64,000 nucleotides of DNA, taken from Endozoicomonas euniceicola (GTDB taxonomy: Bacteria > Pseudomonadota > Gammaproteobacteria > Pseudomonadales > Endozoicomonadaceae). The DNA lies in assembly GCF_025562755.1 (NCBI RefSeq), contig NZ_CP103300.1, positions 558,001 to 622,000 of the forward strand, in the 5' to 3' direction. The translations under genes were made by a program, and so were the position numbers. A model generated the notes under the pieces. It was not told the DNA's origin. It made no database searches and saw nothing but the letters and a program-made list of their open reading frames with translations. Shown one piece after another: positions 1 to 7,912 of this stretch (the stretch's first letter is position 1; every line of letters starts with the position of its first letter).

Positions 1-568
1 CTTTCAACATGGTTCGCCAGTTAGTACGGTCGGCAACAAACTCCTTGAACAGACTTTCCAGCAAACCAGACTGTTGACGGGTAGCCACCCGCATAAACGC
101 CATGGCCTGGGTGGCTCCCTGGTCAATCCAGCGGGTTGGCATCTGCGATGCCCGGGTAATGCCCACTTTCAGGCCGGAAGAGTTTGCCAGATAGACCACA
201 TGGTCAGTCATACAGAACTGCTCCCCCCACCGGGCATCCCGACAGGTTCCCTGATGATAATGGCACTTTTCCGGACTCATAATGCAGATATCGCACTGGG
301 GCAGTTTTTTAAAACAGGGATAACAGTAACCCTGACTGAAACTCTTTTTCGTTTTGCGACCACAGTGACAGCAGTTGATCTCACCCTGATAGTCCAGAAC
401 AATTTTGCGGCCAATCAGGTCGTTCATCGTGATCAGATCATCACCAACCGGCAACTGATAAACGACAGTTCCCTGCAATTCAGACACCATTTTCCGAAGG
501 TTTCCGGCCATTGCCTGATTTGTCTCTATTACTTTCTCTGCCACTATCGGGCTCTCTCTTAAATCCAT
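1..568 (-). CDS. DUF2797 family protein (3' part missing at window edge)
   Basis: The reading frame is open from an ATG at 568 on the minus strand to the left edge, so the C-terminus lies outside the window. The visible 189 residues contain a Cys-rich block (CCHCGRK, then CYPCF, CDIC and CHYH) that could bind zinc, followed by the stretch VYLANSSGLKVGITRASQMP, which is typical of DUF2797 proteins and resembles a GIY-YIG-like fold. The biochemical role is not established. It lies 8 bp downstream of a DUF1315 (YeaC-like) gene on the same strand. This pairing also occurs in pseudomonads, so the two are probably one operon. Confidence 0.8.
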   Translation of the reverse strand, partial: MDLRESPIVAEKVIETNQAMAGNLRKMVSELQGTVVYQLPVGDDLITMNDLIGRKIVLDYQGEINCCHCGRKTKKSFSQGYCYPCFKKLPQCDICIMSPEKCHYHQGTCRDARWGEQFCMTDHVVYLANSSGLKVGITRASQMPTRWIDQGATQAMAFMRVATRQQSGLLESLFKEFVADRTNWRTMLK

Positions 569-576
569 AGAGCTGC

Positions 577-843
577 TCAGGTATCCCTGAATCGCAGGAT
601 ACTGGCAGGCTCGTCCTCTGCTTGCGCCGGTGCCTGACGGCTTTTGCAACTGACCGGCATATAACCAGTACGCTGCTCTTCGGGCAGATGCTCAAACTCC
701 CAGGCAATCAATGCCTGAAGGCTGGCCTCGCGTTCCTGTTCGGACAGCCTTCTGCCATCAGGCCAGCATCCTAACTCAACCGACTGCTTCAATACCTGAT
801 AAAGATCAGGATTCATTATTTCAATAAAGTCCTTTAACCGCAT
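577..843 (-). CDS. YeaC-like DUF1315 protein
   Basis: An 88-residue protein starting with ATG at 843. It has the DUF1315 pattern: an N-terminal 'MNPDLYQVLKQSVELGCWPD' segment, a middle ALIAWEFEHLPEEQRTGYMP segment, and the C-terminal ILRFRD that matches the ELIRRF-type tail of E. coli YeaC. The function of the family is unknown. It precedes the DUF2797 gene by 8 bp on the same strand, which suggests co-transcription. Length is normal for the family. Confidence 0.82.
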   Translation of the reverse strand: MRLKDFIEIMNPDLYQVLKQSVELGCWPDGRRLSEQEREASLQALIAWEFEHLPEEQRTGYMPVSCKSRQAPAQAEDEPASILRFRDT

Positions 844-933
844 ATTGACCTCTTATTATTACCCTTGCCTTGTCAGAAAGACTGATTGATGCAAAGCTGA
901 CTCTGTAATCATGGCAACCATCAAGGGGCTCCA

Positions 934-2721
934 ATGGCAACAAACCCTTCTGTTATGCAACGATCTGCTTTGCAAACTTCGTCTTTAAAAATACTGTCGC
1001 CGATTCGAAATTCAACCGAGTGCCAGGATGCACCCGAACTGGCAAAAGAACAGTTACTGCACTTTGGCATAAAGCCCGGCTCAGAGTACGGTCAGGCACT
1101 GCTGAAGGCAACCACTCATCTTTATCAAACCTTTGGTGAGCTCAATCAGGTTGAGGCGCTGAACAATACCCTCGACAGTTTGCCACAAACTGACCGCATC
1201 AGTTACTTCAACGCTAAAAAATTCCTCTGCTTCCAGCTGGCCAAGTTGATTGATACCCTGCAACCCAGCCTCAGAGCCAGCTATCAGGCTTTGAATATGG
1301 ATATCAGTAGCCGGGCCGTCAAAGGTGACTACCCGCTATTTGCCAATGTCGGCGCACTGTTTTCCGCCACCCCGGCCATTGTTCGCACCGCTACTTATTT
1401 ATACGCTTGTACCGAGTGGGTGGAAGACGCTTTTAAAGGCCTGGAAAGCTCTCACCCGATATACTCCCGCCTGCTGAACCCGACCTCTATTTCGCTGGCC
1501 AATACCATTGTCGCACTGGAAGCAGGGAAGTATGCCGCAGATTACATGGCGTGGAATTTCAACAGCGGCATGGCTGCCATTGATGGCCTGCTCGGCAACC
1601 AGTTGCGCCATGGCGATATTCTGCTGGCGTCCCGCAATGTCTATGGCGGCACTTTTCAGCTCATCAAGGATTTTTACGCACGAACTGACCGTCTGGATAT
1701 TCAGCTGGAATGGTTTGACGGTTACACCGGTGATGAATTTGCAGAGCGCATGGAAGCCGTTCGCCGCCAGCACCAGAAAGCGCTTAACGAGGGCAAGCGC
1801 CTGTTTGTTTATCTGGAATCACCCTGCAACCCACACGGTTATGTGCTGGATGTTCCGGAAATATGCCGTATCAGCCACCAGCATAATCACCTGGTTATGC
1901 TCGATTCAACACTGGCAACACCGTTCCTGAGCCGCCCCCTGCGCCATCCGGACAAAACCTGTCGTCCGGACTGGGTCATTCACAGCTATACCAAGGACAT
2001 TTCCGGCGGGGGCTCCACCACGGCTGGCGGGGTGATTGGCGAGTCTTTCCGGATGTTCCTTCCCAAAGGTCAACAGCATAATGGCATTAACTGGGATCAG
2101 ACCCTGTTCTGGGATGTGTACTACATCAAAGGCGCTTTCCTGGACGCCGACAAAGCCGTTGAGGTGATCAGTGGCATTAAAACCCTGGAAAACCGGATGC
2201 TGAACAAGTGCATCAACACACTGGTGTTTTCCGAGTTCCTCTACAGTCATCCGATGATCAATGTGAACAGCCACGGCCTGAGAGATCATCCAAACCGGGA
2301 GCTGTGTGAAAAGAACCTGTATCTGGGTCTGCCCAGTGCGCTGTTCAGCATTGATATGGAACAGGCCAACCTGCCAAGAGAGGCTTTTGTTCGCTTCTTC
2401 GACGCCCTGGAGCCCGTATTCGGACATATGGTCAGTCTTGGGCAGAGCAATACGCTGGTACTCTGCCCGGCCCTGACCTCCCACTCAGAGCTGGATGAAC
2501 AGGCCCAGAGTGAGGCAAAAATTCACCTGACCACCATCCGTATTGCCATGGGCGATGAAAACCCCAGAGACCTGATCAACCATTTCAGGGATTGTGCAAA
2601 GCTGCATATTGATCCAGTGTCAGCGGGTTTTTCCGATGCGTTTATGGCCGGTGAAAAGGTGGAGGAGCTGATCAGAAATGTTCACCTGTCGGTGCATGAA
2701 CAACATTTGAAGCATCAGTGA
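934..2721 (+). CDS. PLP-dependent Cys/Met-metabolism family enzyme with long N-terminal extension
   Basis: A 595-residue fold-type I PLP enzyme related to cystathionine gamma-synthase/lyase. Core motifs are visible: YSRLLNPTSISLANTIVALE near residue 180, ESPCNPHGYVLDVPEI, DSTLATPFLSRPL, and HSYTKDISGGGSTTAGGVIG, in which Lys354 is the expected Schiff-base lysine. Classical members are about 400 residues. Here some 170 residues precede the core and do not resemble a known domain to me. The start is an ATG with AAGGGG upstream at suitable spacing. It is a single gene followed by a strong hairpin. The substrate cannot be read from sequence; gamma-synthase, beta/gamma-lyase or another C-S/C-N chemistry are all possible. 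Confidence 0.8.
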   Translation: MATNPSVMQRSALQTSSLKILSPIRNSTECQDAPELAKEQLLHFGIKPGSEYGQALLKATTHLYQTFGELNQVEALNNTLDSLPQTDRISYFNAKKFLCFQLAKLIDTLQPSLRASYQALNMDISSRAVKGDYPLFANVGALFSATPAIVRTATYLYACTEWVEDAFKGLESSHPIYSRLLNPTSISLANTIVALEAGKYAADYMAWNFNSGMAAIDGLLGNQLRHGDILLASRNVYGGTFQLIKDFYARTDRLDIQLEWFDGYTGDEFAERMEAVRRQHQKALNEGKRLFVYLESPCNPHGYVLDVPEICRISHQHNHLVMLDSTLATPFLSRPLRHPDKTCRPDWVIHSYTKDISGGGSTTAGGVIGESFRMFLPKGQQHNGINWDQTLFWDVYYIKGAFLDADKAVEVISGIKTLENRMLNKCINTLVFSEFLYSHPMINVNSHGLRDHPNRELCEKNLYLGLPSALFSIDMEQANLPREAFVRFFDALEPVFGHMVSLGQSNTLVLCPALTSHSELDEQAQSEAKIHLTTIRIAMGDENPRDLINHFRDCAKLHIDPVSAGFSDAFMAGEKVEELIRNVHLSVHEQHLKHQ

Positions 2722-2744
2722 TCCACAGTTCATACTCCCAAAAG

Positions 2745-2781
2745 TTTCAGGGGGCGACGCCTTCGGCGCAGCCCCCTGAAA
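2745..2781. terminator. GC-rich hairpin, probable terminator after the PLP gene
   Basis: Perfect 11-bp arms TTTCAGGGGGC and GCCCCCTGAAA enclose a 15-base loop that itself contains GCC-TTC-GGC. A short A-rich stretch follows, with no long T run on the plus strand, so it may also be a repetitive extragenic hairpin. It sits 24 bp after the PLP gene stop. Confidence 0.6.
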
Positions 2782-2944
2782 AAATTATGGTAGAGATGAA
2801 AGTCTCATATTGACTGTTGAATAAATTCGTATCGCTGACGCAGGTTTGACAATTGCTGGTCAGGCTGCTGAATTTATTGCAAGAAGATGACAGTCAGTAT
2901 GGAACTTTAATGCAATAAAGCTTAAATGTTACAAGCATATCCAA

Positions 2945-4270
2945 ATGAGAAGAGTTATGAAGTTTATATATAACAGTTTTCTTGTTTTTATCCTCTTGCT
3001 TTTTGTGCAATCTTCTTTCGGCGCAGGTGATGACTCATCAGAAGACAAAGGATCAATCTTTGTTGTTAACGACAACTCAATTGGTTTGACTGCAACCTAC
3101 AAAGAATTTTTTAATGCTGAAAACACGAATACCCTCATTTTTTTAAGGAAGCACTATAACCAGATTCCCTGGCAGCTTTGGGATATTATTTCGACTTCTT
3201 TCAAAGCCCTCTTTGTTCTCAATCTCCCTTACCTGTATGGTTACACTGCCGGATTTATAGCTGGCAAGGTTCATTCCCACCACCCTGATTCTCATATACC
3301 TGCCAGGTTAAAGTCATCAGTCACTGTAATAAACACAATTGGTAATATAATAGCGCTCTCTGCTTTATCAATGATCGCAATTGAAGCATATAAAGACATA
3401 TTTGGAGATAATCAGGCTACCATAGAAAAAAAAATGGCCTGTGATACGCATCATGAGCGAAGCGGGGTTATGCCAGTTTACCCTCAGAACCCCTGGCTGG
3501 GTCGCCACTTTTATCAAAAGATTCTGTTTTCCAGAGGTCAAGGGCCGAAACTGGAAATAAATCGCTTGATAAGCCATGGCGGTCTATCTGACAACGAAGC
3601 ATTGAACGACATTTCAGAATGGAGCGATCTGTACGACACTCTTTCGTGGCATCAAATAGATAAACTTGTGATAGAGCCTGATGAAAACAGCTTGAAACTG
3701 AGTTTTGAATATAACGCCATCCCTCGAAATGCTCTGCTCGTTATTGACAGTCCAGATATGAATGTTACTGCATGGGACATAGATATAAGAAAATACTGTT
3801 CTACTTTCTCAACTGACGGTGTTTACAGTGTTTTTCATAAAAATACTCTTAAAGCGATAACCAGTGCAATTAGACAGGCTGTCAGCTTTAACAATAGTGT
3901 GGCCTATTTATCTCTCAAAAAAAGCAATGTAACAAGGAGTGGTGCGGGTGCTGCAGTTGTCCGTCTGGATGATGACGCCCGTTCATCATGGGTTGTTTAT
4001 TCTGATCGTGATTTTCATATAAAAACTTCAGGCTATTTTCTCATTGCTGAACCAGAGCAGAAAGCGCAAAAATTATTTGACATGGCGCTTTATATGAAGC
4101 CGAATTCTATTTCAAAGCTAAAAACTTCTCAGACAGTCTGGCAACCGGAAGAGATCGACAAATGGATTGCATTAACAACAGTAACAATAATACTTTGCTT
4201 AAGGGATCTAGCAATTGAGAAACTCACAACTTACATACCAACTGAGTACAAGATAATTAAACGGTTTTAA
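2945..4270 (+). CDS. hypothetical secreted/membrane protein
   Basis: A 441-residue protein I do not recognise. The N-terminus (FIYNSFLVFILLLFVQSSFG) is a good signal peptide with likely cleavage before AGDDSSEDK. Two further hydrophobic segments lie near residues 80-105 (FKALFVLNLPYLYGYTAGF) and 125-150 (INTIGNIIALSALSMIAIEA), and a third near the C-terminus (IALTTVTIILCL), so it is probably an integral inner-membrane protein with a large periplasmic or cytoplasmic middle part. An in-frame ATG at 2957 has a better purine-rich lead (GAGAAGAG) and may be the true start. It is followed 43 bp later by a C2H2 zinc-finger gene on the same strand. The AT-rich, poorly conserved look suggests accessory DNA. 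Confidence 0.6.
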   Translation: MRRVMKFIYNSFLVFILLLFVQSSFGAGDDSSEDKGSIFVVNDNSIGLTATYKEFFNAENTNTLIFLRKHYNQIPWQLWDIISTSFKALFVLNLPYLYGYTAGFIAGKVHSHHPDSHIPARLKSSVTVINTIGNIIALSALSMIAIEAYKDIFGDNQATIEKKMACDTHHERSGVMPVYPQNPWLGRHFYQKILFSRGQGPKLEINRLISHGGLSDNEALNDISEWSDLYDTLSWHQIDKLVIEPDENSLKLSFEYNAIPRNALLVIDSPDMNVTAWDIDIRKYCSTFSTDGVYSVFHKNTLKAITSAIRQAVSFNNSVAYLSLKKSNVTRSGAGAAVVRLDDDARSSWVVYSDRDFHIKTSGYFLIAEPEQKAQKLFDMALYMKPNSISKLKTSQTVWQPEEIDKWIALTTVTIILCLRDLAIEKLTTYIPTEYKIIKRF

Positions 4271-4313
4271 TTCTACCCATGAACCCCGGGGGTTATAGAG
4301 GCACAGAAAATTG

Positions 4314-5789
4314 ATGTATCTGCCATTAAACAATAAACAAAAACCTATCTTGAAACAGATTTTAACTACCCTCACAAAATGGAAGACCCTTAAAAAAATT
4401 GTACTGTCATGGAGCATACTGCCTGTTATTTACACAGGTTTGGTTAATTCCTCGGACGGTAGTTACGGGTCTGGAGTCAGTCTGCCAGCGCCCATATGGC
4501 TATTGCCGATGGCAAGATTTTTCAGTGAATACCCAGCCATAGAACCCAGGGGGCAGGTCACAACCCGTTCTCTCTCAAGAACTTGTTACTCTGCTGACAA
4601 TACTTCCTGCCAACTGCGGATTGACACCAAATCCGATGCGCTATTGGCGTTCAGTATTGAAGGTCCTGTGATACCCCCCGCCCCGCTGAATGGTGACCTT
4701 GTACTGAATAAGGAAGAGTTAGAAGATTTTTACACTTCGAGGGAGGTTAAAGAGATTATTAAAAAACTGTCTGAACAAAAACAGCGGGCAGATAATATCA
4801 AAAGGGAAGCAGGGCAACGCTGTCAGCAGCAGCGGTCGACACTCACGCCCTTGCACATCCGGTGGCAATGTAACGATAAGGATGAATCACCGGATTATTG
4901 CAGTGTCTATTTTGGAACCCACAAGGAGGCTAAAGAAGACTACGATGAAGTTGAGCTGCTACAGCCTTTTGAGGAAGATACCGCAGAAGAAGATCAAAGT
5001 CAGGTTGATGACCTGCACGATTCGCCGGAATTGAAAGTCCCGGAGGTGATATCCAACAACACTATTGTCTGTAAATTCCCCGATATGGGCTGTCATCCGA
5101 TACCGGCAAATCCAAATACTCCCTGGTATAGCTCCCCATCGGAAAACTCTGATGACGATGAATCTGAGGATGATGAACCTGAGGCTGGCAAGGGTAGTCC
5201 AGACGAAGGTTCTGGCAATACACAGCAAGGTGTTAATCAGTGCCATAAACACCTACTCTGCTCTGGACAGCCCTGCAGGTTTAAGGTAGTTGTTGCCCCT
5301 GCTGAAAGCACCGAGCCAAATATGGAACCTCCTGCCAAAAGTGTAAAAATCAAACTCTCTAATGAGTCCCAAAATGAATGGTGTGATTCTACCACTTCTC
5401 AAAGTACAAACAGGCAGACAGTAAACACTGAGTTTCTCTGTAGTGAATGTAGTCCACCTCGTAACTTTCGTAACCAAAATTCCCTGTCTTCTCACACAAG
5501 TCAATGTCACACCGGAGAGAAAACCTGCCCTTATTGCCAGAAGACCCTGCCAAACGCGCAAACCCTGTACAGTCACAAAAGAAAAGAGCACACCGGAAAG
5601 CAAACCTGCCCTTATTGCCAGAAGACCCTGCCAAACGCGAAAGCCCTGTCGGATCACAAAATAAAAGAGCACACCGGAAAGCAAACCTGCCTTTATTGCG
5701 GGAAGACCCTGCCAAACACGAAAGCCCTGTCGGATCACAAAAGAATACATCGAAAGCGAAAGCCTAATGATGTAGGCCAGAGTGACTGA
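4314..5789 (+). CDS. C2H2 zinc-finger protein with hydrophobic N-terminus and acidic region
   Basis: About 491 residues from ATG 4314, with GAGG upstream. A hydrophobic segment (IVLSWSILPVIYTGLV) near residues 28-45 could be a signal peptide or membrane anchor. The middle is Asp/Glu/Ser-rich, with DDDESEDDEPEAGKG around residue 285. The last 125 residues hold C2H2 fingers: one divergent (CSEC then H-x4-H) and three near-identical 27-residue units with C-x2-C-x12-H-x4-H, linked by HTGEK or HTGKQ, the Kruppel-type linker. The protein ends in a basic tail RKRKPNDVG. C2H2 arrays of this kind are typical of eukaryotes and rare in bacteria. DNA or RNA binding is inferred; a secreted host-directed role is only a possibility. 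Confidence 0.7.
   Translation: MYLPLNNKQKPILKQILTTLTKWKTLKKIVLSWSILPVIYTGLVNSSDGSYGSGVSLPAPIWLLPMARFFSEYPAIEPRGQVTTRSLSRTCYSADNTSCQLRIDTKSDALLAFSIEGPVIPPAPLNGDLVLNKEELEDFYTSREVKEIIKKLSEQKQRADNIKREAGQRCQQQRSTLTPLHIRWQCNDKDESPDYCSVYFGTHKEAKEDYDEVELLQPFEEDTAEEDQSQVDDLHDSPELKVPEVISNNTIVCKFPDMGCHPIPANPNTPWYSSPSENSDDDESEDDEPEAGKGSPDEGSGNTQQGVNQCHKHLLCSGQPCRFKVVVAPAESTEPNMEPPAKSVKIKLSNESQNEWCDSTTSQSTNRQTVNTEFLCSECSPPRNFRNQNSLSSHTSQCHTGEKTCPYCQKTLPNAQTLYSHKRKEHTGKQTCPYCQKTLPNAKALSDHKIKEHTGKQTCLYCGKTLPNTKALSDHKRIHRKRKPNDVGQSD
5508..5750 (+). repeat. three 81-bp tandem repeats encoding zinc fingers
   Basis: Units at 5508-5588, 5589-5669 and 5670-5750 are nearly identical at the DNA level, each encoding one C2H2 finger. 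The low divergence points to recent tandem duplication within the gene. The repeats also create open frames on the minus strand that are artefacts. Confidence 0.9.
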
Positions 5790-5881
5790 TCTCTGTTATC
5801 ACAAGTTCGCAGAAGGTAAAGAGCGATTAGCACAGCTTGCAGTGGTGGGAAAAATCAAATGAAAACTTGTCAGGTGGCGTG

Positions 5882-6142
5882 TTACTTGCCGGCGAGGTTG
5901 TTGACGATCTGGATCAGGAGTTCTTCAAATGTGTTAAAGCGTTTGTTGTTCTCCTTTTTTTGATCCTGAAATTTTTGATCCTGAAGTTCTTTTTCCAGTT
6001 TGCGAAACTTCTCGCATTGTTCATTCAGGATAAGGCAAACAACTCCATGAGTGGCTTCGAGAATTTTGTTATTTTCATGCAACGCATGATCTGGCTGGTC
6101 AACTTTATGTTCCAGCGCAGTTACTCTGGCCTCAAGGTTCAT
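5882..6142 (-). CDS. small coiled-coil hypothetical protein
   Basis: An 86-residue protein beginning MNLEARVTALEHKVDQ. Heptad-like leucine/valine spacing at the N-terminus and a charged KLEKELQDQKFQDQKKENN region indicate a coiled coil; the QDQK duplication is visible. The frame extends upstream to 6205, but that added stretch looks non-coding and the MNLEARV start gives the cleaner protein. The ribosome-binding site is weak. No family recognised; SlyX-like coiled-coil proteins have a similar N-terminal style but I do not claim homology. Convergent with the zinc-finger gene. Confidence 0.5.
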   Translation of the reverse strand: MNLEARVTALEHKVDQPDHALHENNKILEATHGVVCLILNEQCEKFRKLEKELQDQKFQDQKKENNKRFNTFEELLIQIVNNLAGK

Positions 6143-6280
6143 ACTACATACTTTTCTTGTTTGTTGTAGGGAACTTGAGCACAGCAGAGAATAGGGAAAA
6201 GACACCTAACAAGGCATTAGGGGCGCAGCATTCAATAACTTACCGGGCTGTTGGCTTTTGGCTATTAGCTGCTCATACAG

Positions 6281-6322
6281 CCAACCGCCAACAGCCAACA
6301 GCCAACAGCCAACAGCCAACAG
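6281..6322. repeat. CCAACAG heptamer tandem repeat (six copies)
   Basis: Six contiguous 7-mers CCAACAG, the first with one mismatch (CCAACCG). An inverted partner GCTGTTGGC at 6247-6255 could pair with the array to form a hairpin. The same heptamer array occurs at 43198-43232. Confidence 0.9.
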
Positions 6323-6369
6323 CGGTATATTATGTTCTGCTGCTTCCCTTATGCGGAAAACCATGCAAC

Positions 6370-6915
6370 TTAATGAGAATCAGCATTCATTAAAGCCGCA
6401 TGCAGTACTTTCCAGAAAGCCACAATCGCAGAAATCATATTAAATACAGTTGCACTTGCTATAAATTCGTCTTTTAACAGTGTGTAACTGTGGTCAATGC
6501 CTTCATTGACGTCTTTTTTTGCTACACAGATACAATCCACCTCTTTCAGAGGTTCTTCTATGCCATCGCTTTCTTTGCAATAGGGTGGCATTAATTTTTT
6601 CATTAATCCTTCTGGATCCCTGTCTGCGTGCAGTTCAATACAATTACCTGTTATATAACCCTTGCAGTCGCTACCACGCGAAAGACACAAATCCTGGCAC
6701 ATTTCAACCATCTTCTGAAAATTCTGATAATGTAGAATTCGCTCCTGATAATCGGTCAAAAAGAAAGCACCTTCCGGATTAGGTGCTGTACCATCAAAGT
6801 GTCCCTGAGAATTGTTTTCAGGAACTCTGACCTGATACATTGCGTAGCAGTGGTCATTGCTATATAAAACGCCAGCCTTTATAAAAAAAAGAATAAATAC
6901 AATTAATCTTGCCAT
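6370..6915 (-). CDS. Cys-rich secreted hypothetical protein
   Basis: A 181-residue protein from ATG 6915. The N-terminus (MARLIVFILFFIKAGVLYS) is a signal peptide. The mature part has many cysteines (CQDLCLSRGSDCKGYITGNC, PYCKES, DCICVAKK), consistent with disulfides in the periplasm or outside the cell. The spacing C-x3-C-x6-C resembles PAN/Apple domains, but this is too short a match to assign. A hydrophobic segment FNMISAIVAFWKVLHAAL lies near the C-terminus. Convergent with the heptamer repeat; no operon partner. Confidence 0.6.
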   Translation of the reverse strand: MARLIVFILFFIKAGVLYSNDHCYAMYQVRVPENNSQGHFDGTAPNPEGAFFLTDYQERILHYQNFQKMVEMCQDLCLSRGSDCKGYITGNCIELHADRDPEGLMKKLMPPYCKESDGIEEPLKEVDCICVAKKDVNEGIDHSYTLLKDEFIASATVFNMISAIVAFWKVLHAALMNADSH

Positions 6916-6982
6916 GTCTTTGCATAATGAAAGTAATCAGTAGATATTCTGGCTGCTTTATGAAAATTTTCCACATAAAAAA

Positions 6983-7852
6983 TCAGCTTTCAGGCTTGCG
7001 TAAAAACACCCCCGCCAACGCACCAGTCAACAAGCCCGACACTAGCCCGCCGGAATGCGCAGCATTGGCCATGTTACCAAAACCAATAGCGCCCAGAATG
7101 CCGGTGTAGCCAATCGCCAGCCACACCAGCATAAAGCCATAAATGGCTGGAGGCACACCAAAACGACAACGCGGGTCAATCTTCTCGCGAGCCAGACAAT
7201 AGCCAAGAAAGCCATAAATCACGCCAGAAAAACCACCGAATATCGCTGTGTCTCCACCAAACACAAACTGGGCAAAGTTAGACAGAAGCCCGGTAAAGAT
7301 GACAAGACCAAATAGATGCAACCCACCCTGACGAAACTCAATACGTCGCCCCAGATCAAACAGCCAGAGCATATTAAACGACAGGTGAATAATGCCAAAG
7401 TGCAGGAATATCGGACTGAGCAGGCGCCAGTATTCACCGGATTCCAGTGTCTGGGCAAGGCTGGCAAAATAGGCGTATTGCCCGGTAACCTTGATTTTGA
7501 CAAAAGTGAAATGGCTGACCATGCCAATATTTTCACCCAGCTGGGTGAAAACGGCTATCACCAGGCAGGCTGCCAGAAACAGCATCGTCACCGGAAAACG
7601 TCGCCAGGGAATGCTTTTAATAATACCTTCTACATTAACGCCCCTTCGGGCAGGTGCCTGTTCCAGTTGCAGCAGACCGGCTTCCCAGTCACTGTAAACC
7701 TGTTTGACAACCTCGCCCTGCTCTTCACTGGCTGTCCAGATAACCTGCTGACCAGCTTCTTCAGTGATTTTGTGAGGCACCCCCTGCCGGTATAAAAAAT
7801 ACGACAGCGGACTTAAATCTTTATGTCCTGGTATCACCAGAGCCCTGTACAT
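6983..7852 (-). CDS. glpG: rhomboid intramembrane serine protease GlpG
   Basis: A 289-residue protein with a cytoplasmic N-terminal domain and six or so membrane helices. It cleaves membrane proteins within the bilayer. Catalytic motifs are clear: GGFSGVIYGFLGY contains the nucleophile serine (GxSG), ANAAHSGGLVSG the catalytic histidine, and LHFGIIHLSFNMLWL the upstream His/Asn pair of the oxyanion region. The start chosen is ATG 7852 (MYRALVIPGH), which has AAGAGAAG upstream and matches the usual GlpG N-terminus; the longer TTG frame overlaps the nadK terminator. It lies downstream of nadK on the same strand, separated by a terminator-like hairpin. Confidence 0.93.
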   Translation of the reverse strand: MYRALVIPGHKDLSPLSYFLYRQGVPHKITEEAGQQVIWTASEEQGEVVKQVYSDWEAGLLQLEQAPARRGVNVEGIIKSIPWRRFPVTMLFLAACLVIAVFTQLGENIGMVSHFTFVKIKVTGQYAYFASLAQTLESGEYWRLLSPIFLHFGIIHLSFNMLWLFDLGRRIEFRQGGLHLFGLVIFTGLLSNFAQFVFGGDTAIFGGFSGVIYGFLGYCLAREKIDPRCRFGVPPAIYGFMLVWLAIGYTGILGAIGFGNMANAAHSGGLVSGLLTGALAGVFLRKPES

Positions 7853-7873
7853 AATCTTCTCTTGCCTGTTAAT

Positions 7874-7900
7874 AAAAAAGCCCACTGAAGACAATGGGCT
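7874..7900 (-). terminator. Rho-independent terminator after nadK
   Basis: On the minus strand AGCCCA and TGGGCT form a 6-bp stem around a 10-base loop, followed by TTTTTTATT. It begins 12 bp after the nadK stop and ends before the glpG start. Confidence 0.75.
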
Positions 7901-7912
7901 GTAACTGACTCT

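Noticed and set aside
1508..2484. Alternative frames inside the PLP enzyme gene on both strands
   Set aside because: No start signals or recognisable domains; the 595-residue frame carries all PLP motifs.
5253..5767. Long open frames on the other frames over the zinc-finger repeats
   Set aside because: They arise from the 81-bp repeats; the frame with C2H2 ligands is the coding one.
6370..6915. PAN/Apple domain in the Cys-rich secreted protein
   Set aside because: Only a short C-x3-C-x6-C stretch fits; the rest of the domain pattern cannot be confirmed by eye.
7853..7894. Upstream TTG start for glpG
   Set aside because: It would begin inside the nadK terminator, while ATG 7852 has a good ribosome site and gives the usual GlpG N-terminus.
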